NCBI RefSeq assembly: GCF_042686125.1
Contig: NZ_JBHUOV010000002.1
Span: 248,001-312,000 of the forward strand
Length of the DNA: 64,000 nucleotides
Direction: 5' to 3'
From: Oceanihabitans iliipiscarium
GTDB taxonomy: Bacteria; Bacteroidota; Bacteroidia; Flavobacteriales; Flavobacteriaceae
In this document: piece after piece, positions 17,846 to 26,775 of the stretch
How the letters are laid out: each line of letters starts with the position of its first letter
Position numbering within the stretch: the first letter of the stretch is position 1
The notes under the pieces: generated by a model
What the model saw: only the letters and a program-made list of their open reading frames with translations
Told to the model about the DNA's origin: nothing
Databases searched by the model: none
Position numbers and translations under genes: made by a program

Positions 17846-18177
17846 TGACAGAAAACACAATACAAGAAGGTAAAACTCTAGCTATTATTGGTTATATTAC
17901 TATAATAGGTGCAATCATAGCTTTCTTCTTAAACAATGATAAAAAAAATGAATTTGCTGCCTTTCATATTCGTCAAGGATTTGGCTTATGTCTGGCTTAT
18001 ATGATTTTTGGGTTTGTTACAGCTTCCTTTGACAGCTGGCTAATTAGCACTAGTTTTTGGGTGTTTTTTGGTATTTTATTTATTTATGGAATAGCTTCTG
18101 CTATTTCTGGAAAAACACAAGAAGTGCCCTTATTTGGTGCTTTTTTTCAAAAAATATTTGCAAACATTGGTAAATAA
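17842..18177 (+). CDS. small membrane protein, DUF4870-like
   Basis: 111 residues with three or four hydrophobic helices. An early NNDKKNEFAAFHIRQGFG segment between helices resembles the DUF4870/import-component (Tic20-like) pattern, in which a short polar loop with FHxxQG links helices. The function is unknown. Its ATG overlaps the dihydroorotase-like stop by four bases and its stop overlaps the esterase start by one base, so these genes are translated as a unit. Confidence 0.75.
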   Translation: MMTENTIQEGKTLAIIGYITIIGAIIAFFLNNDKKNEFAAFHIRQGFGLCLAYMIFGFVTASFDSWLISTSFWVFFGILFIYGIASAISGKTQEVPLFGAFFQKIFANIGK

Positions 18178-18830
18178 TGACGACACAAAATCTTTCCCTT
18201 TATCATATCATTCGTGAGTCAACCTTAAAAGAAAATGCACCATTACTTATAATGTTTCATGGTTATGGTAGTGATGAAAATGACCTCTTTTCTTTTGCTA
18301 GTGAATTACCTGAAGAATTATTTATCATTTCAGTTAGAGCACCTCATGCCATGCAACCTTATGGTAATGCTTGGTACGCCATAAATTTTGATTCTAATGG
18401 AAAATGGAGTGATGATGATGAAGTTAAAGCATCTCGAGATCTCGTTGCTACATTTATTAGTGAAGCCATTGCTGCTTATCCAGTTAATAAAAATAACATC
18501 ACACTTTTAGGATTTAGTCAAGGCACTATTTTAAGCTACGCAGTAGCACTTACATATCCAGAAAAAGTACATAATATAATAGCTTTAAGTGGTTATATAA
18601 ATGTGGATATCTTACCCAAGGATATACAAAACAAAGATTATTCGCATTTAAATTTTTATTGTTCTCATGGCAGTGTAGATCAAGTCATTCCTGTGGATTG
18701 GGCAAGACAAGCACCAAAATTCTTATCCGCCTTAAACATCAAACATCAATATAGTGAGTTTCCAGTAGGCCATGGTGTTGCTCCTCAAAATTTCTACGCG
18801 TTTAAAAATTGGTTAATCGATTTAATCTAA
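18177..18830 (+). CDS. carboxylesterase/phospholipase-type alpha/beta hydrolase
   Basis: 217 residues forming a compact alpha/beta hydrolase of the YpfH/carboxylesterase 2 group. The oxyanion region is MFHGYGSDENDL, the nucleophile is Ser114 in GFSQG, and the acid and base are Asp168 (SHGSVDQVIP) and His199 (VGHGV). There is no signal peptide, so it acts in the cytosol on short-chain esters or lysophospholipids; the true substrate is not known. It is the last gene of the BatA operon, and its ATG overlaps the previous stop. Confidence 0.9.
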   Translation: MTTQNLSLYHIIRESTLKENAPLLIMFHGYGSDENDLFSFASELPEELFIISVRAPHAMQPYGNAWYAINFDSNGKWSDDDEVKASRDLVATFISEAIAAYPVNKNNITLLGFSQGTILSYAVALTYPEKVHNIIALSGYINVDILPKDIQNKDYSHLNFYCSHGSVDQVIPVDWARQAPKFLSALNIKHQYSEFPVGHGVAPQNFYAFKNWLIDLI

Positions 18831-18961
18831 TTTTTACACTTCTGATTCACAACAATTTAGCACTTTAACACAAAACTTTAACATTTAAATTCTCACAAAT
18901 ATTATAGTGGAACTGGATTTATATATACCTTTATTTGGTAATTATCATCAATCCATAATAA

Positions 18962-19678
18962 ATGAAAATCACTTATATAGCACTTATATATTTTGCCTGT
19001 ATAGGAACGCTCTTTTCTCAAAATGAAGCCTCTAAAGAAAGGTATTATAAAGTTTACGATTCTGTAGTTGGTATTGAAAGCATAGATTTACTTAATGGTA
19101 AGGTATTTATAGACTATTTAAAATCGAATAAAGATCAGTATCGATTTTTTAAAAGCTTTAATAATTTTAAAGGCTCAGCTGTAATAAAAGAACAGCCTTT
19201 TTATAATTTGTCTTTAAAATATGATTTAGTTGAAGACCAGTTGATTTTAAAGCCAAACTCAAAGGTTAATTTTTTAGATATTAAATTAACTTCAAAAAAT
19301 ATTAGCCGATTTACCATTGACTCACATGAGTTTATAAACTTTTTCAATCATTCAGACTTAGAAGACTTAGGATTAAATGGTTTCTTAGAATTAATCTATG
19401 AAGGAAACCATCTTAAACTCTACAGCAAGCATTCTAAAATTGAAAAGCAAAAAATAAAGGCAAACAAAACCATTTATATTTTTAAGAAATACACCACTTA
19501 CTTGTTTGAATACAAAGGCGTTTTTTATGTGATAAAATCTAAAAAGAGTTTTCGAGATATTTTTCCTGAAAAAGAAGCTTACATTAATGATTATTATAAA
19601 ATGAACCCAAGACTCTTAAAAAACAATCCTGCTCAGTTTTATAAGTTAATAAGTAATGAATTAAATAATCAGCTTTAA
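18962..19678 (+). CDS. secreted protein of unknown function
   Basis: 238 residues with a signal peptide (MKITYIALIYFACIGTLFSQ) and no recognised domain. The content is mixed beta/alpha, rich in Lys, Phe and Asn. It lies 23 bases upstream of the STN-type TonB receptor on the same strand, so it is probably the first gene of that outer-membrane operon. It may be a periplasmic or surface accessory of the receptor, but nothing in the sequence proves this. Confidence 0.75.
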   Translation: MKITYIALIYFACIGTLFSQNEASKERYYKVYDSVVGIESIDLLNGKVFIDYLKSNKDQYRFFKSFNNFKGSAVIKEQPFYNLSLKYDLVEDQLILKPNSKVNFLDIKLTSKNISRFTIDSHEFINFFNHSDLEDLGLNGFLELIYEGNHLKLYSKHSKIEKQKIKANKTIYIFKKYTTYLFEYKGVFYVIKSKKSFRDIFPEKEAYINDYYKMNPRLLKNNPAQFYKLISNELNNQL

Positions 19679-19701
19679 TAAGATATTCTAAACTTAGAGA
19701 T

Positions 19702-22440
19702 ATGATAAAAAAGTGTTTTATAGTATGTTTTTTGTTTTTGCTTGTACAGGCTGTATTTGGGCAATCCAATAGTTCAATTACTTTGCAATTAGAAAACAAT
19801 ACATTAAAAGAAGTTATTGAAAAATTAGAGAGCAAAACTTCATATACATTCTATTTTCAAGAAAATTGGTTTTCTGATATCGCTTTAAATAAAGATTATC
19901 AAGATGTCAATATAAACACCATTCTAAATGACTTATTAAAAGAAACAACACTCAATTATTATATCCAAGACAACAGAATAATTCTAACCAATAATACAGT
20001 TATTAATGAAAAGTTGGCTAGTGGCATATTTAAACAAGACAGCGTTAATATAAATACGAATAATACGATCCTATTTTATAATAAAAACGAAGATGCTAAA
20101 AAGGATATAAGCATTATTGGAAAGCAAACGGATAACATAAACAAACCCTTTTTCACTCTTTCTGGTTATGCAAGAAATGAAAATACTAATGATCCAATAC
20201 AGAATTTAATTATCAGTATTGCTGATAAAGACATACGTGTTACGACAAACAGCAAAGGATTTTATAGTATAGAAGTCCCTGCTGGATTCAACACCATTGA
20301 AACTCAACTTTTTGGGTTTGAAGAAACTTTAAATGATGTTATGGTTTACAATAATGGAAGCTTAAATTTAAGTATTCCTGAAGTTGCTGAAACCTTAGAT
20401 GAAGTTGTTATTGATGCCAAAAAAGATGCTAACATTAAAGAAGCTGTTGTTGGTGTAACCACTATTGATGTGGTTGGTTTAAAAACCATTCCTGTAGTCT
20501 TAGGTGAGCGAGATGTTTTAAGAGTAGCTACTTCATTGCCTGGAATTAAAACAGCAGGAGAAGGATCCTCAGGATTTAATGTTAGAGGTGGACGTACAGA
20601 TCAAAATTTAATTTTACTTGATGATGCTGTAATATACAGTCCTTCTCACTTTTTAGGTTTTTTCACTGCTTTAAATCCGTTTACAACTGGAAGTGTAAAT
20701 ATCTATAAAGGGAGTATTCCTGCGGAATTTGGTGGAAGGCTGTCTTCTGTTTTTGACATCAAAACCAAAACAGGAAATGTAGAAAAATTTTCTGGTGAAG
20801 GTTCTATTGGTCCTGTAACGGCTAACTTAGCCCTAGAAGTTCCTATCGTGAAAGAGAAATCCTCTTTAATCACAGGTTTTCGTTCAACCTATTCCAATTG
20901 GATTTTAAGAGCAATCGATGAAGAAGATTTAAAAAATAGTGAAGCTTCTTTTTATGATATTATTGCAAAATACAAGCATAACATTAATGAAAATAATGAC
21001 ATTCAAGCGTCTGTCTATTATAGTAAAGATAAGTTTAGTATTACTTCCGATTCTTTATTTAAATATAACAACCTTGCAACTTCTCTAAAATGGGATCATT
21101 CGTTTAACAATAAGCATAAAAGCGAAGTCATCTTAGTGAATAGTCAATATAAATTTGACATTGGTTTTGAAGGTGATGCCAATTTAAACTTTGATTTTGG
21201 TTATAAGGTTAACGAAACGCAGTTAAAGTTAAACATGAAATACTTACACAGTAAAAAACATAAGTTTGATTATGGTTTAAGCACAAAACTCTACAACATC
21301 AATCCTGGAGAAATAAAACCAAATGGCGATCATTCTGATGTTGAACCTTTAACCATCGACAAAGAAAAAGCTTTAGAATCAGCGATATACATAGCAGACA
21401 AGTTTGAAGTCAATGATAAACTCTTAATTGATTTAGGCATACGGTATTCCTTCTATGCTGCATTAGGTGCCTCAACTCAAAACGTTTATGCAAATGATGG
21501 TCCAAGAAATGAATCGACTGTATCAGAAATTAGAAATTATGGTAAAAATGAATTTATAAAAACCTATGGTGGACCAGAATATAGGGTTTCTTTAAGGTAC
21601 TTCTTATCGCCTAGTTTCTCTCTAAAAGGAAGCTTCAACAAATCAATTCAATACATTCATTTATTATCAAATAATACAACTGAAGCTCCAACTGATACAT
21701 GGAAACTTTCCGATTTAAATACTAGTCCGCAACGTGCTACGCAATTTGCTCTAGGCTTGTATAAAAATCTAGACGATAGTGATATAGAACTCAGCTTAGA
21801 GGGTTATTACAAAAAAATGAAGGACCTCTTAGATTATAAGATTGGAGCTAACTTAAATCTAAATGAAAACATTGAACAAGAACTGCTTCAAGGTGAAGGA
21901 AAAGCTTATGGTATTGAGCTTTTAATCAAAAAGGAAAAAGGAAAACTAAATGGCTGGCTAGCCTACAGTTATTCTAGGTCTTTAGTGAAATTAGATAGTC
22001 CTATAGATGAAGAACGCGTAAATGATGGTAAGTACTTTTCAGCAAATTTTGATAAACCTCATGATTTTTCACTTATTGCTAATTACAAATTAACACATCG
22101 CTACAGTATTTCTACAAACTTCACCTATCAAACGGGAAGACCTGTAACCTTTCCTATAGCCAAATACACCTTTGCTGGTGAAGAACAAGTTGTATATAGT
22201 GATCGGAATAAATTCAGAATACCAGATTATTATAGACTAGATATAGGATTAAATATAGAAGGCAATCATAAAATCAAAAAATTGGCACATAGTTTTTGGA
22301 ATATTTCGGTATATAACGTCTTAGGGAGAAATAATCCTTATTCTGTGTTTTTTGTGAATGAAAACGGAAAAATTCAAGCCTATAAAACATCTATTTTTGC
22401 TGTACCAATTCCTACTATAACTTATAACTTTAAGTTTTAA
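19702..22440 (+). CDS. TonB-dependent receptor with STN and carboxypeptidase-like domains
   Basis: Domains in order: signal peptide (to about residue 21, ending FGQ), STN/secretin-type domain (24-85; SSITLQLENNTLKEVIEKL), carboxypeptidase-regulatory-like beta sandwich (about 150-230), plug (about 250-355; FNVRGGRTDQNLILLDDAVI) and a beta barrel to the C-terminal Phe. STN domains usually talk to an inner-membrane anti-sigma factor, but none is found here. The receptor imports an unknown ligand across the outer membrane with TonB energy. The DUF4249 lipoprotein and a plug-like surface protein follow, a common flavobacterial gene set. Confidence 0.92.
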   Translation: MIKKCFIVCFLFLLVQAVFGQSNSSITLQLENNTLKEVIEKLESKTSYTFYFQENWFSDIALNKDYQDVNINTILNDLLKETTLNYYIQDNRIILTNNTVINEKLASGIFKQDSVNINTNNTILFYNKNEDAKKDISIIGKQTDNINKPFFTLSGYARNENTNDPIQNLIISIADKDIRVTTNSKGFYSIEVPAGFNTIETQLFGFEETLNDVMVYNNGSLNLSIPEVAETLDEVVIDAKKDANIKEAVVGVTTIDVVGLKTIPVVLGERDVLRVATSLPGIKTAGEGSSGFNVRGGRTDQNLILLDDAVIYSPSHFLGFFTALNPFTTGSVNIYKGSIPAEFGGRLSSVFDIKTKTGNVEKFSGEGSIGPVTANLALEVPIVKEKSSLITGFRSTYSNWILRAIDEEDLKNSEASFYDIIAKYKHNINENNDIQASVYYSKDKFSITSDSLFKYNNLATSLKWDHSFNNKHKSEVILVNSQYKFDIGFEGDANLNFDFGYKVNETQLKLNMKYLHSKKHKFDYGLSTKLYNINPGEIKPNGDHSDVEPLTIDKEKALESAIYIADKFEVNDKLLIDLGIRYSFYAALGASTQNVYANDGPRNESTVSEIRNYGKNEFIKTYGGPEYRVSLRYFLSPSFSLKGSFNKSIQYIHLLSNNTTEAPTDTWKLSDLNTSPQRATQFALGLYKNLDDSDIELSLEGYYKKMKDLLDYKIGANLNLNENIEQELLQGEGKAYGIELLIKKEKGKLNGWLAYSYSRSLVKLDSPIDEERVNDGKYFSANFDKPHDFSLIANYKLTHRYSISTNFTYQTGRPVTFPIAKYTFAGEEQVVYSDRNKFRIPDYYRLDIGLNIEGNHKIKKLAHSFWNISVYNVLGRNNPYSVFFVNENGKIQAYKTSIFAVPIPTITYNFKF

Positions 22441-22443
22441 ATT

Positions 22444-23694
22444 ATGAAAAAGAAAATCATATATAAAATAAACCTTCTTCTCATTTTCACTCTAGCCCTT
22501 TGTTGTCGAGAGCCTTATGAAGTAGAATCGATAACTTTTGAAGATATCTTGGTTGTAGAAAGCACAATAACGAATGAATTAAAACAGCAAGTCGTTAAAC
22601 TTTCTAGAACTTATATTCTAGAAGAAAATGAGTCTATAACCGAAAACAATGCCACTGTTTGGGTCGAAGATAACAATAGTAATCGATTTGATTTTTCGCA
22701 GAATGCTGATGGTGAATACGTTTCTGATATAGCATTTCAAGCGGTTCCTGATTTAGAGTACACTCTATTTATAAACACTCAAGATGGTAATGAATACGAA
22801 TCTACACCAAGCATACTTACACCAGAATCCGAAATCACTAATGTATACCCTGAACTTATAACAAATGATGACGGAGAAGAAGGTATTGAAATTTTTATTG
22901 ATAGTGATAATCAAGATAACGAAGCTCAATATTTTAGATATGAGTATGAAGAGACCTATAAAGTAGTTGCACCTCATTATTATTTTAAAGAAGCCTTTTT
23001 TAGTAATTATACTGAAGAAATTATACCTCCAAATACCTTAGTATTTTTTGATGTCGAATTTCAAGAAAGAACTCAAGAGGAAAGAATTTGCTATAACTCA
23101 AATAGTTCTATTGGGATTATACAAACGTCGACAAATGACCTCGACTTAAATACTGTATCGAGATTCCCTCTACTTTTTATCAACAAAAACAATGGTGTTA
23201 TTAGAGATCGCTACAGCATACTAGTAAAACAATTTTCTCAATCTATTGAAACCTATACGTTTTATAATATTGTAAATGAATTAGGTGATATTGGAAGTAT
23301 TTTATCTCAAAGTCAACCTGGTTATGTTACTGGAAACATTAAATCTAATACTAATCCTAGCTCTAAAGTTATTGGTTTTTTTTCGGTAGAATCTGTAACT
23401 TCTAAAAGGATCTACTTTAATTACGAAGACTTCGGATTAGAAAAGCCAGATTATATTTATGACTGTGAGGTCTTAGAATTAGATGCTACAGATAATTTTG
23501 TGTCTGATATGGATTTAAATGAAAGACAAGAAATTTATAGACTAGTAACCACATTTGCTGATGAAAATTTCAATTATAATATTACTCAAGAGCAAAGTAC
23601 TTTATTAAACGACATTTGGTTTATTGCTAATCCTGAGTGTGGTGACTGTACATCAGTGGCCTCAAATATACGCCCAGAATTTTGGGAAGATTAA
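22444..23694 (+). CDS. DUF4249 lipoprotein
   Basis: 416 residues with a lipoprotein-like signal (LIFTLALCCREPYEVE). The beta-rich body has the DUF4249 start (ILVVESTITNELKQQVVKL) and ends with a Cys-containing stretch (NPECGDC). DUF4249 proteins are nearly always encoded after a TonB receptor with an N-terminal STN or carboxypeptidase-like domain, as here with a 3-base gap, and are presumed to act as the receptor's surface or periplasmic partner. Ligand unknown. Confidence 0.88.
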   Translation: MKKKIIYKINLLLIFTLALCCREPYEVESITFEDILVVESTITNELKQQVVKLSRTYILEENESITENNATVWVEDNNSNRFDFSQNADGEYVSDIAFQAVPDLEYTLFINTQDGNEYESTPSILTPESEITNVYPELITNDDGEEGIEIFIDSDNQDNEAQYFRYEYEETYKVVAPHYYFKEAFFSNYTEEIIPPNTLVFFDVEFQERTQEERICYNSNSSIGIIQTSTNDLDLNTVSRFPLLFINKNNGVIRDRYSILVKQFSQSIETYTFYNIVNELGDIGSILSQSQPGYVTGNIKSNTNPSSKVIGFFSVESVTSKRIYFNYEDFGLEKPDYIYDCEVLELDATDNFVSDMDLNERQEIYRLVTTFADENFNYNITQEQSTLLNDIWFIANPECGDCTSVASNIRPEFWED

Positions 23695-23696
23695 CT

Positions 23697-25415
23697 ATGA
23701 ATAAAACGATAACATTACTATTAACGCTTAGTTTCAATGCTTTATTTTCGCAAATAAGTATTCAGGAATACAACTTGCTAAAAACACAGATTCCTCAAGA
23801 AACTGTTCATTTGCAAGTCAATACTAATGTTGTATTGGCTGGAGAATTTTTAAATTACAAGTCGTATCATATCATTCCTAAAAATCATACGCTAAGCAAT
23901 ATTAGTACCATCAATTATGTCACCTTATTGGCTAGTGACAATACTGTGATTTTTAATCATAAATTATTGGTTAAAAACAGTGTGAGTTATGGCGATTTTT
24001 TTATTCCTCCAACAATTAAAACAGGACATTATAAGCTTATTTCTTATACCAATTGGACCAGAAACAATGTTGAAAATCCATTCTCTGAAGTCGATATATT
24101 TATCATAAACCCTTACAGTACTGAATCCGCTAATCATGAATCAAACATCAGTGAAGACATTGTAGAGGTATTAAACACAGAAGCTTTAAGCAGAGATCTT
24201 ATTTCTGATGAAAACTTAAAGATTAGCTCAAATAAAATCAATTATAGGTCAAGAGAAAAGGTTGAAATTACAATTACAAATACCTATACAAATTTAAAAA
24301 ATGCGTCTATTTCTGTTCGAAAAACAGATTCTGTAAAGGTTATAAACAAGAAAGTCGAGCATCCAAAAACAACTAATTATGCACCAACAACTTACTATTT
24401 ACCAGAATTAAGAGGAGAACTAGTTTCAGGAAAAATCACATCTAATAATGGCGCATCGCTAAAAAACAAATCCATATCGCTTTCCATAGCTGGAACCCAA
24501 CATTTTATATTTAAAAATGTAACGACAAATGATGCTGGACAATTTCATTTTACGATCAATGAAAACTATAGTCATCCTAGTGCTTTTGTACAAGTTCAGG
24601 AATTAAATGCTGAGGATTATGCTATTGAAATTTATGAAAGTACATTTCACCCAAAACAATTAAAGTTTAATCAACTTCTTTTAAACGAAAACATAAAAGA
24701 TTGGGTAAAAAACCAAAGCATCAATAATCAAGTTGAAAATGCATATTATAATGTAAAAACAGATAGTATTATAGCAAGAAACTATAAAACTTCTTTTTAT
24801 GATCCACTTGCAACGACATATAAATTAAATGACTTCACAAGATTTAAAACCATGAAAGAAACATTTATAGAGGTTATACATGGTGCTGCAATAATAAATG
24901 AAACTTTTGAAGTTAGAGATTTTAATAACACATATGTTAAAGCGACAGCATCAAAACACCCTTTAGTACTAATTGATGGTGTTTTAATAACAAATCATAG
25001 TGACGCTATAAACTATAATCCCTATGATGTAGACACGATTAGCCTTGTTGAAGGTCAATATACTTATGGATCTAAAATTTATAATGGTATTATATCTTTT
25101 AAAACTATAAAGAATGAATTCAATTTAAATTACATAAGCAATAAAGGTGATTTTATTATAGAAACACAATTGCAAAAACCAGAAGAAGAAAAAATATACT
25201 ACAGTCCAAATTACGACCTAAATGATTCCGCTTTAAAAAGAATTCCAGATTTTAGGAATCAATTATTATGGCTACCAAATATTGAATTAGATACAAATAA
25301 AAACAACTTCTCGTTTTTTACTTCTGATAATTCAGGAACCTATGAAATTATAATTGAAGGCTTTACAAAAAGCGGAAAACACATTAAAGCGAATACTTTT
25401 ATAACTGTTAATTAG
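23697..25415 (+). CDS. secreted surface protein with plug-like C-terminal domain
   Basis: The start is taken at ATG 23697 (MNKTITLLLTLSFNALFSQ, a good signal peptide), two bases after the DUF4249 stop; a non-ATG start 15 bases upstream is less likely. The body looks like macroglobulin-type beta domains (HLQVNTNVVLAGEFLNY; KVEITITNTY), with a carboxypeptidase-like repeat in the middle. A region near residue 430 (HPLVLIDGVLI ... VDTISLVEGQYTYG) resembles a TonB-receptor plug without a barrel. It is probably the third partner of the receptor/DUF4249 system. Its stop overlaps the convergent gene by eight bases. Confidence 0.78.
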   Translation: MNKTITLLLTLSFNALFSQISIQEYNLLKTQIPQETVHLQVNTNVVLAGEFLNYKSYHIIPKNHTLSNISTINYVTLLASDNTVIFNHKLLVKNSVSYGDFFIPPTIKTGHYKLISYTNWTRNNVENPFSEVDIFIINPYSTESANHESNISEDIVEVLNTEALSRDLISDENLKISSNKINYRSREKVEITITNTYTNLKNASISVRKTDSVKVINKKVEHPKTTNYAPTTYYLPELRGELVSGKITSNNGASLKNKSISLSIAGTQHFIFKNVTTNDAGQFHFTINENYSHPSAFVQVQELNAEDYAIEIYESTFHPKQLKFNQLLLNENIKDWVKNQSINNQVENAYYNVKTDSIIARNYKTSFYDPLATTYKLNDFTRFKTMKETFIEVIHGAAIINETFEVRDFNNTYVKATASKHPLVLIDGVLITNHSDAINYNPYDVDTISLVEGQYTYGSKIYNGIISFKTIKNEFNLNYISNKGDFIIETQLQKPEEEKIYYSPNYDLNDSALKRIPDFRNQLLWLPNIELDTNKNNFSFFTSDNSGTYEIIIEGFTKSGKHIKANTFITVN

Positions 25416-25911
25416 TTGGATATAAAAAAGAATCGATTAATTCAAAAGTGATTTCTCCGTTAGCTTCAATATTATATTTTAGAAATAATTCACCCCAATA
25501 CTCGCCATCATTAAAATTGGTAATCACCCATTTATGATTTAAGACTCTTACGGCGTTTACAATCATTTTCCCGTTTTCAGTCATAGGAGCATAAGGAATT
25601 AAAGGATGCGGTTCGGCTCTTAAATTTAGCTCGTATAATGTTTCCTCAATAAGCGCAATAACTTGGTCACTTTCATAACCTCGCTTTTCTATATAATTTA
25701 AGGCCTCTTCAGAATAACCAAGCGTAAATTCAGATAAACCAAAAGCCCTATCACCTATATCTCTAACAGAATCTTTATACTTTACAATTTTCGATTTATA
25801 ATCTTCAATTTTAGCAGCATTAGCTTCGTGAATGTTCTTTGAGTTTACATATTGAAAAACAATAAGTAAAGCAGCAAAAATAAACAAGTACATAAATATT
25901 TTATTCTTCAT
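25408..25911 (-). CDS. membrane-anchored hypothetical protein
   Basis: 167 residues: an N-terminal hydrophobic helix (IFMYLFIFAALLIVFQYV), then a coiled region and a beta-rich C-terminus (NHKWVITNFNDGEYWGELF). No known domain is recognised. The gene begins nine bases downstream of the PhnP-like hydrolase and is cotranscribed with it. The protein faces the periplasm or remains anchored in the inner membrane. Its last eight bases overlap the convergent surface-protein gene. Confidence 0.75.
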   Translation of the reverse strand: MKNKIFMYLFIFAALLIVFQYVNSKNIHEANAAKIEDYKSKIVKYKDSVRDIGDRAFGLSEFTLGYSEEALNYIEKRGYESDQVIALIEETLYELNLRAEPHPLIPYAPMTENGKMIVNAVRVLNHKWVITNFNDGEYWGELFLKYNIEANGEITFELIDSFLYPTN

Positions 25912-25920
25912 AAGTATAAT

Positions 25921-26682
25921 TTAAAGGTTAATGGTTAGTCCGTCGAACGCTAAAAAAACGTTTTTTGGAAGTATTTGTTGTACATCATCATGAAAGCCCA
26001 TTAAGTGACTAATATGTGTTAAATAAGCCCTTTTAGGCTTTACCCTATTAATAAATGCTAATGCTTCATCTAAATTAAAATGAGAAATGTGCTCTTTTTT
26101 TCTAAGCGCATTAACTACCAAAACATCTAAGTTTTGAAGCTTTTCAATTTCGGCATCCTCTACAGTTTTCATATCTGTCAAATACGCAAATTTATCAAAT
26201 CGAAAACCAAAAACTTGTAGTTTATCATGGAAACCATTAATAGGTACTACAGGCAAATCATTTAGCCTAAAAGGCGCGTTAATAATGGTATGAGCCTTAA
26301 CACCTGGTGCTCCTGGATATTTGTTTTCAGTTTCAAAAATATAATCAAAACGCCTACGAAGTGCATTAATAACTCTTTGATGACCATAAATTGGAATATC
26401 GCCTTGCTTAAAAAAGAAAGGTCTAATATCATCTAATCCTGCGGTATGATCTGCATGCTCATGTGTAAATAAAATACCATCTAATTGAGTCGCATTTATT
26501 TGAAGCATTTGCTGTCTAAAATCTGGCCCACAATCTATTACATAAGTATAATCATTCCAGCGAATACAAACCGAAACACGTAAGCGTTTATCTTTAGGGT
26601 TTTTACTTAAACAAACTGGATGATCGCTTCCAATTACTGGAATGCCTTGTGAAGTTCCTGTGCCAAGAAAAGTGATTTTCAA
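25921..26682 (-). CDS. PhnP-like MBL-fold metallohydrolase
   Basis: 253 residues of the metallo-beta-lactamase fold with GTGTSQGIPVIG at the front, the metal motif THEHADHTAG (about residues 74-83) and a second histidine region at the end (LTHISHLMGFHDD). Early Cys residues (VCLSKN, VSVCI) match the PhnP branch, which cleaves cyclic phosphodiesters. In Bacteroidota its role outside phosphonate use is not known; no phosphonate genes are nearby. It is transcribed from a TATTTTTG site at 26701-26708, divergently from the next gene. Confidence 0.88.
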   Translation of the reverse strand: MKITFLGTGTSQGIPVIGSDHPVCLSKNPKDKRLRVSVCIRWNDYTYVIDCGPDFRQQMLQINATQLDGILFTHEHADHTAGLDDIRPFFFKQGDIPIYGHQRVINALRRRFDYIFETENKYPGAPGVKAHTIINAPFRLNDLPVVPINGFHDKLQVFGFRFDKFAYLTDMKTVEDAEIEKLQNLDVLVVNALRKKEHISHFNLDEALAFINRVKPKRAYLTHISHLMGFHDDVQQILPKNVFLAFDGLTINL

Positions 26683-26700
26683 TGCTGTAAGATTTTATAA

Positions 26701-26708
26701 CAAAAATA
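26701..26708 (-). promoter_or_regulatory. putative -7 element for the MBL hydrolase
   Basis: Minus-strand TATTTTTG, 19 bases upstream of the ATG at 26682; divergent from the site at 26741-26748. Confidence 0.55.
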
Positions 26709-26740
26709 AGTTTATTTTTTTGTTTGGTATACTTATTTAA

Positions 26741-26748
26741 TACCTTTG
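26741..26748 (+). promoter_or_regulatory. putative -7 element for the 483-residue gene
   Basis: TACCTTTG matches TAnnTTTG; a TTTG at 26719-26722 is a plausible -33 partner. The ATG is at 26776. Confidence 0.6.
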
Positions 26749-26775
26749 TTATTATTAGGATAAAACCAAATTTAG

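Noticed and set aside
19584..19835. 83-codon minus-strand frame across the receptor start
   Set aside because: It is antisense to two well-supported genes and has no own features.
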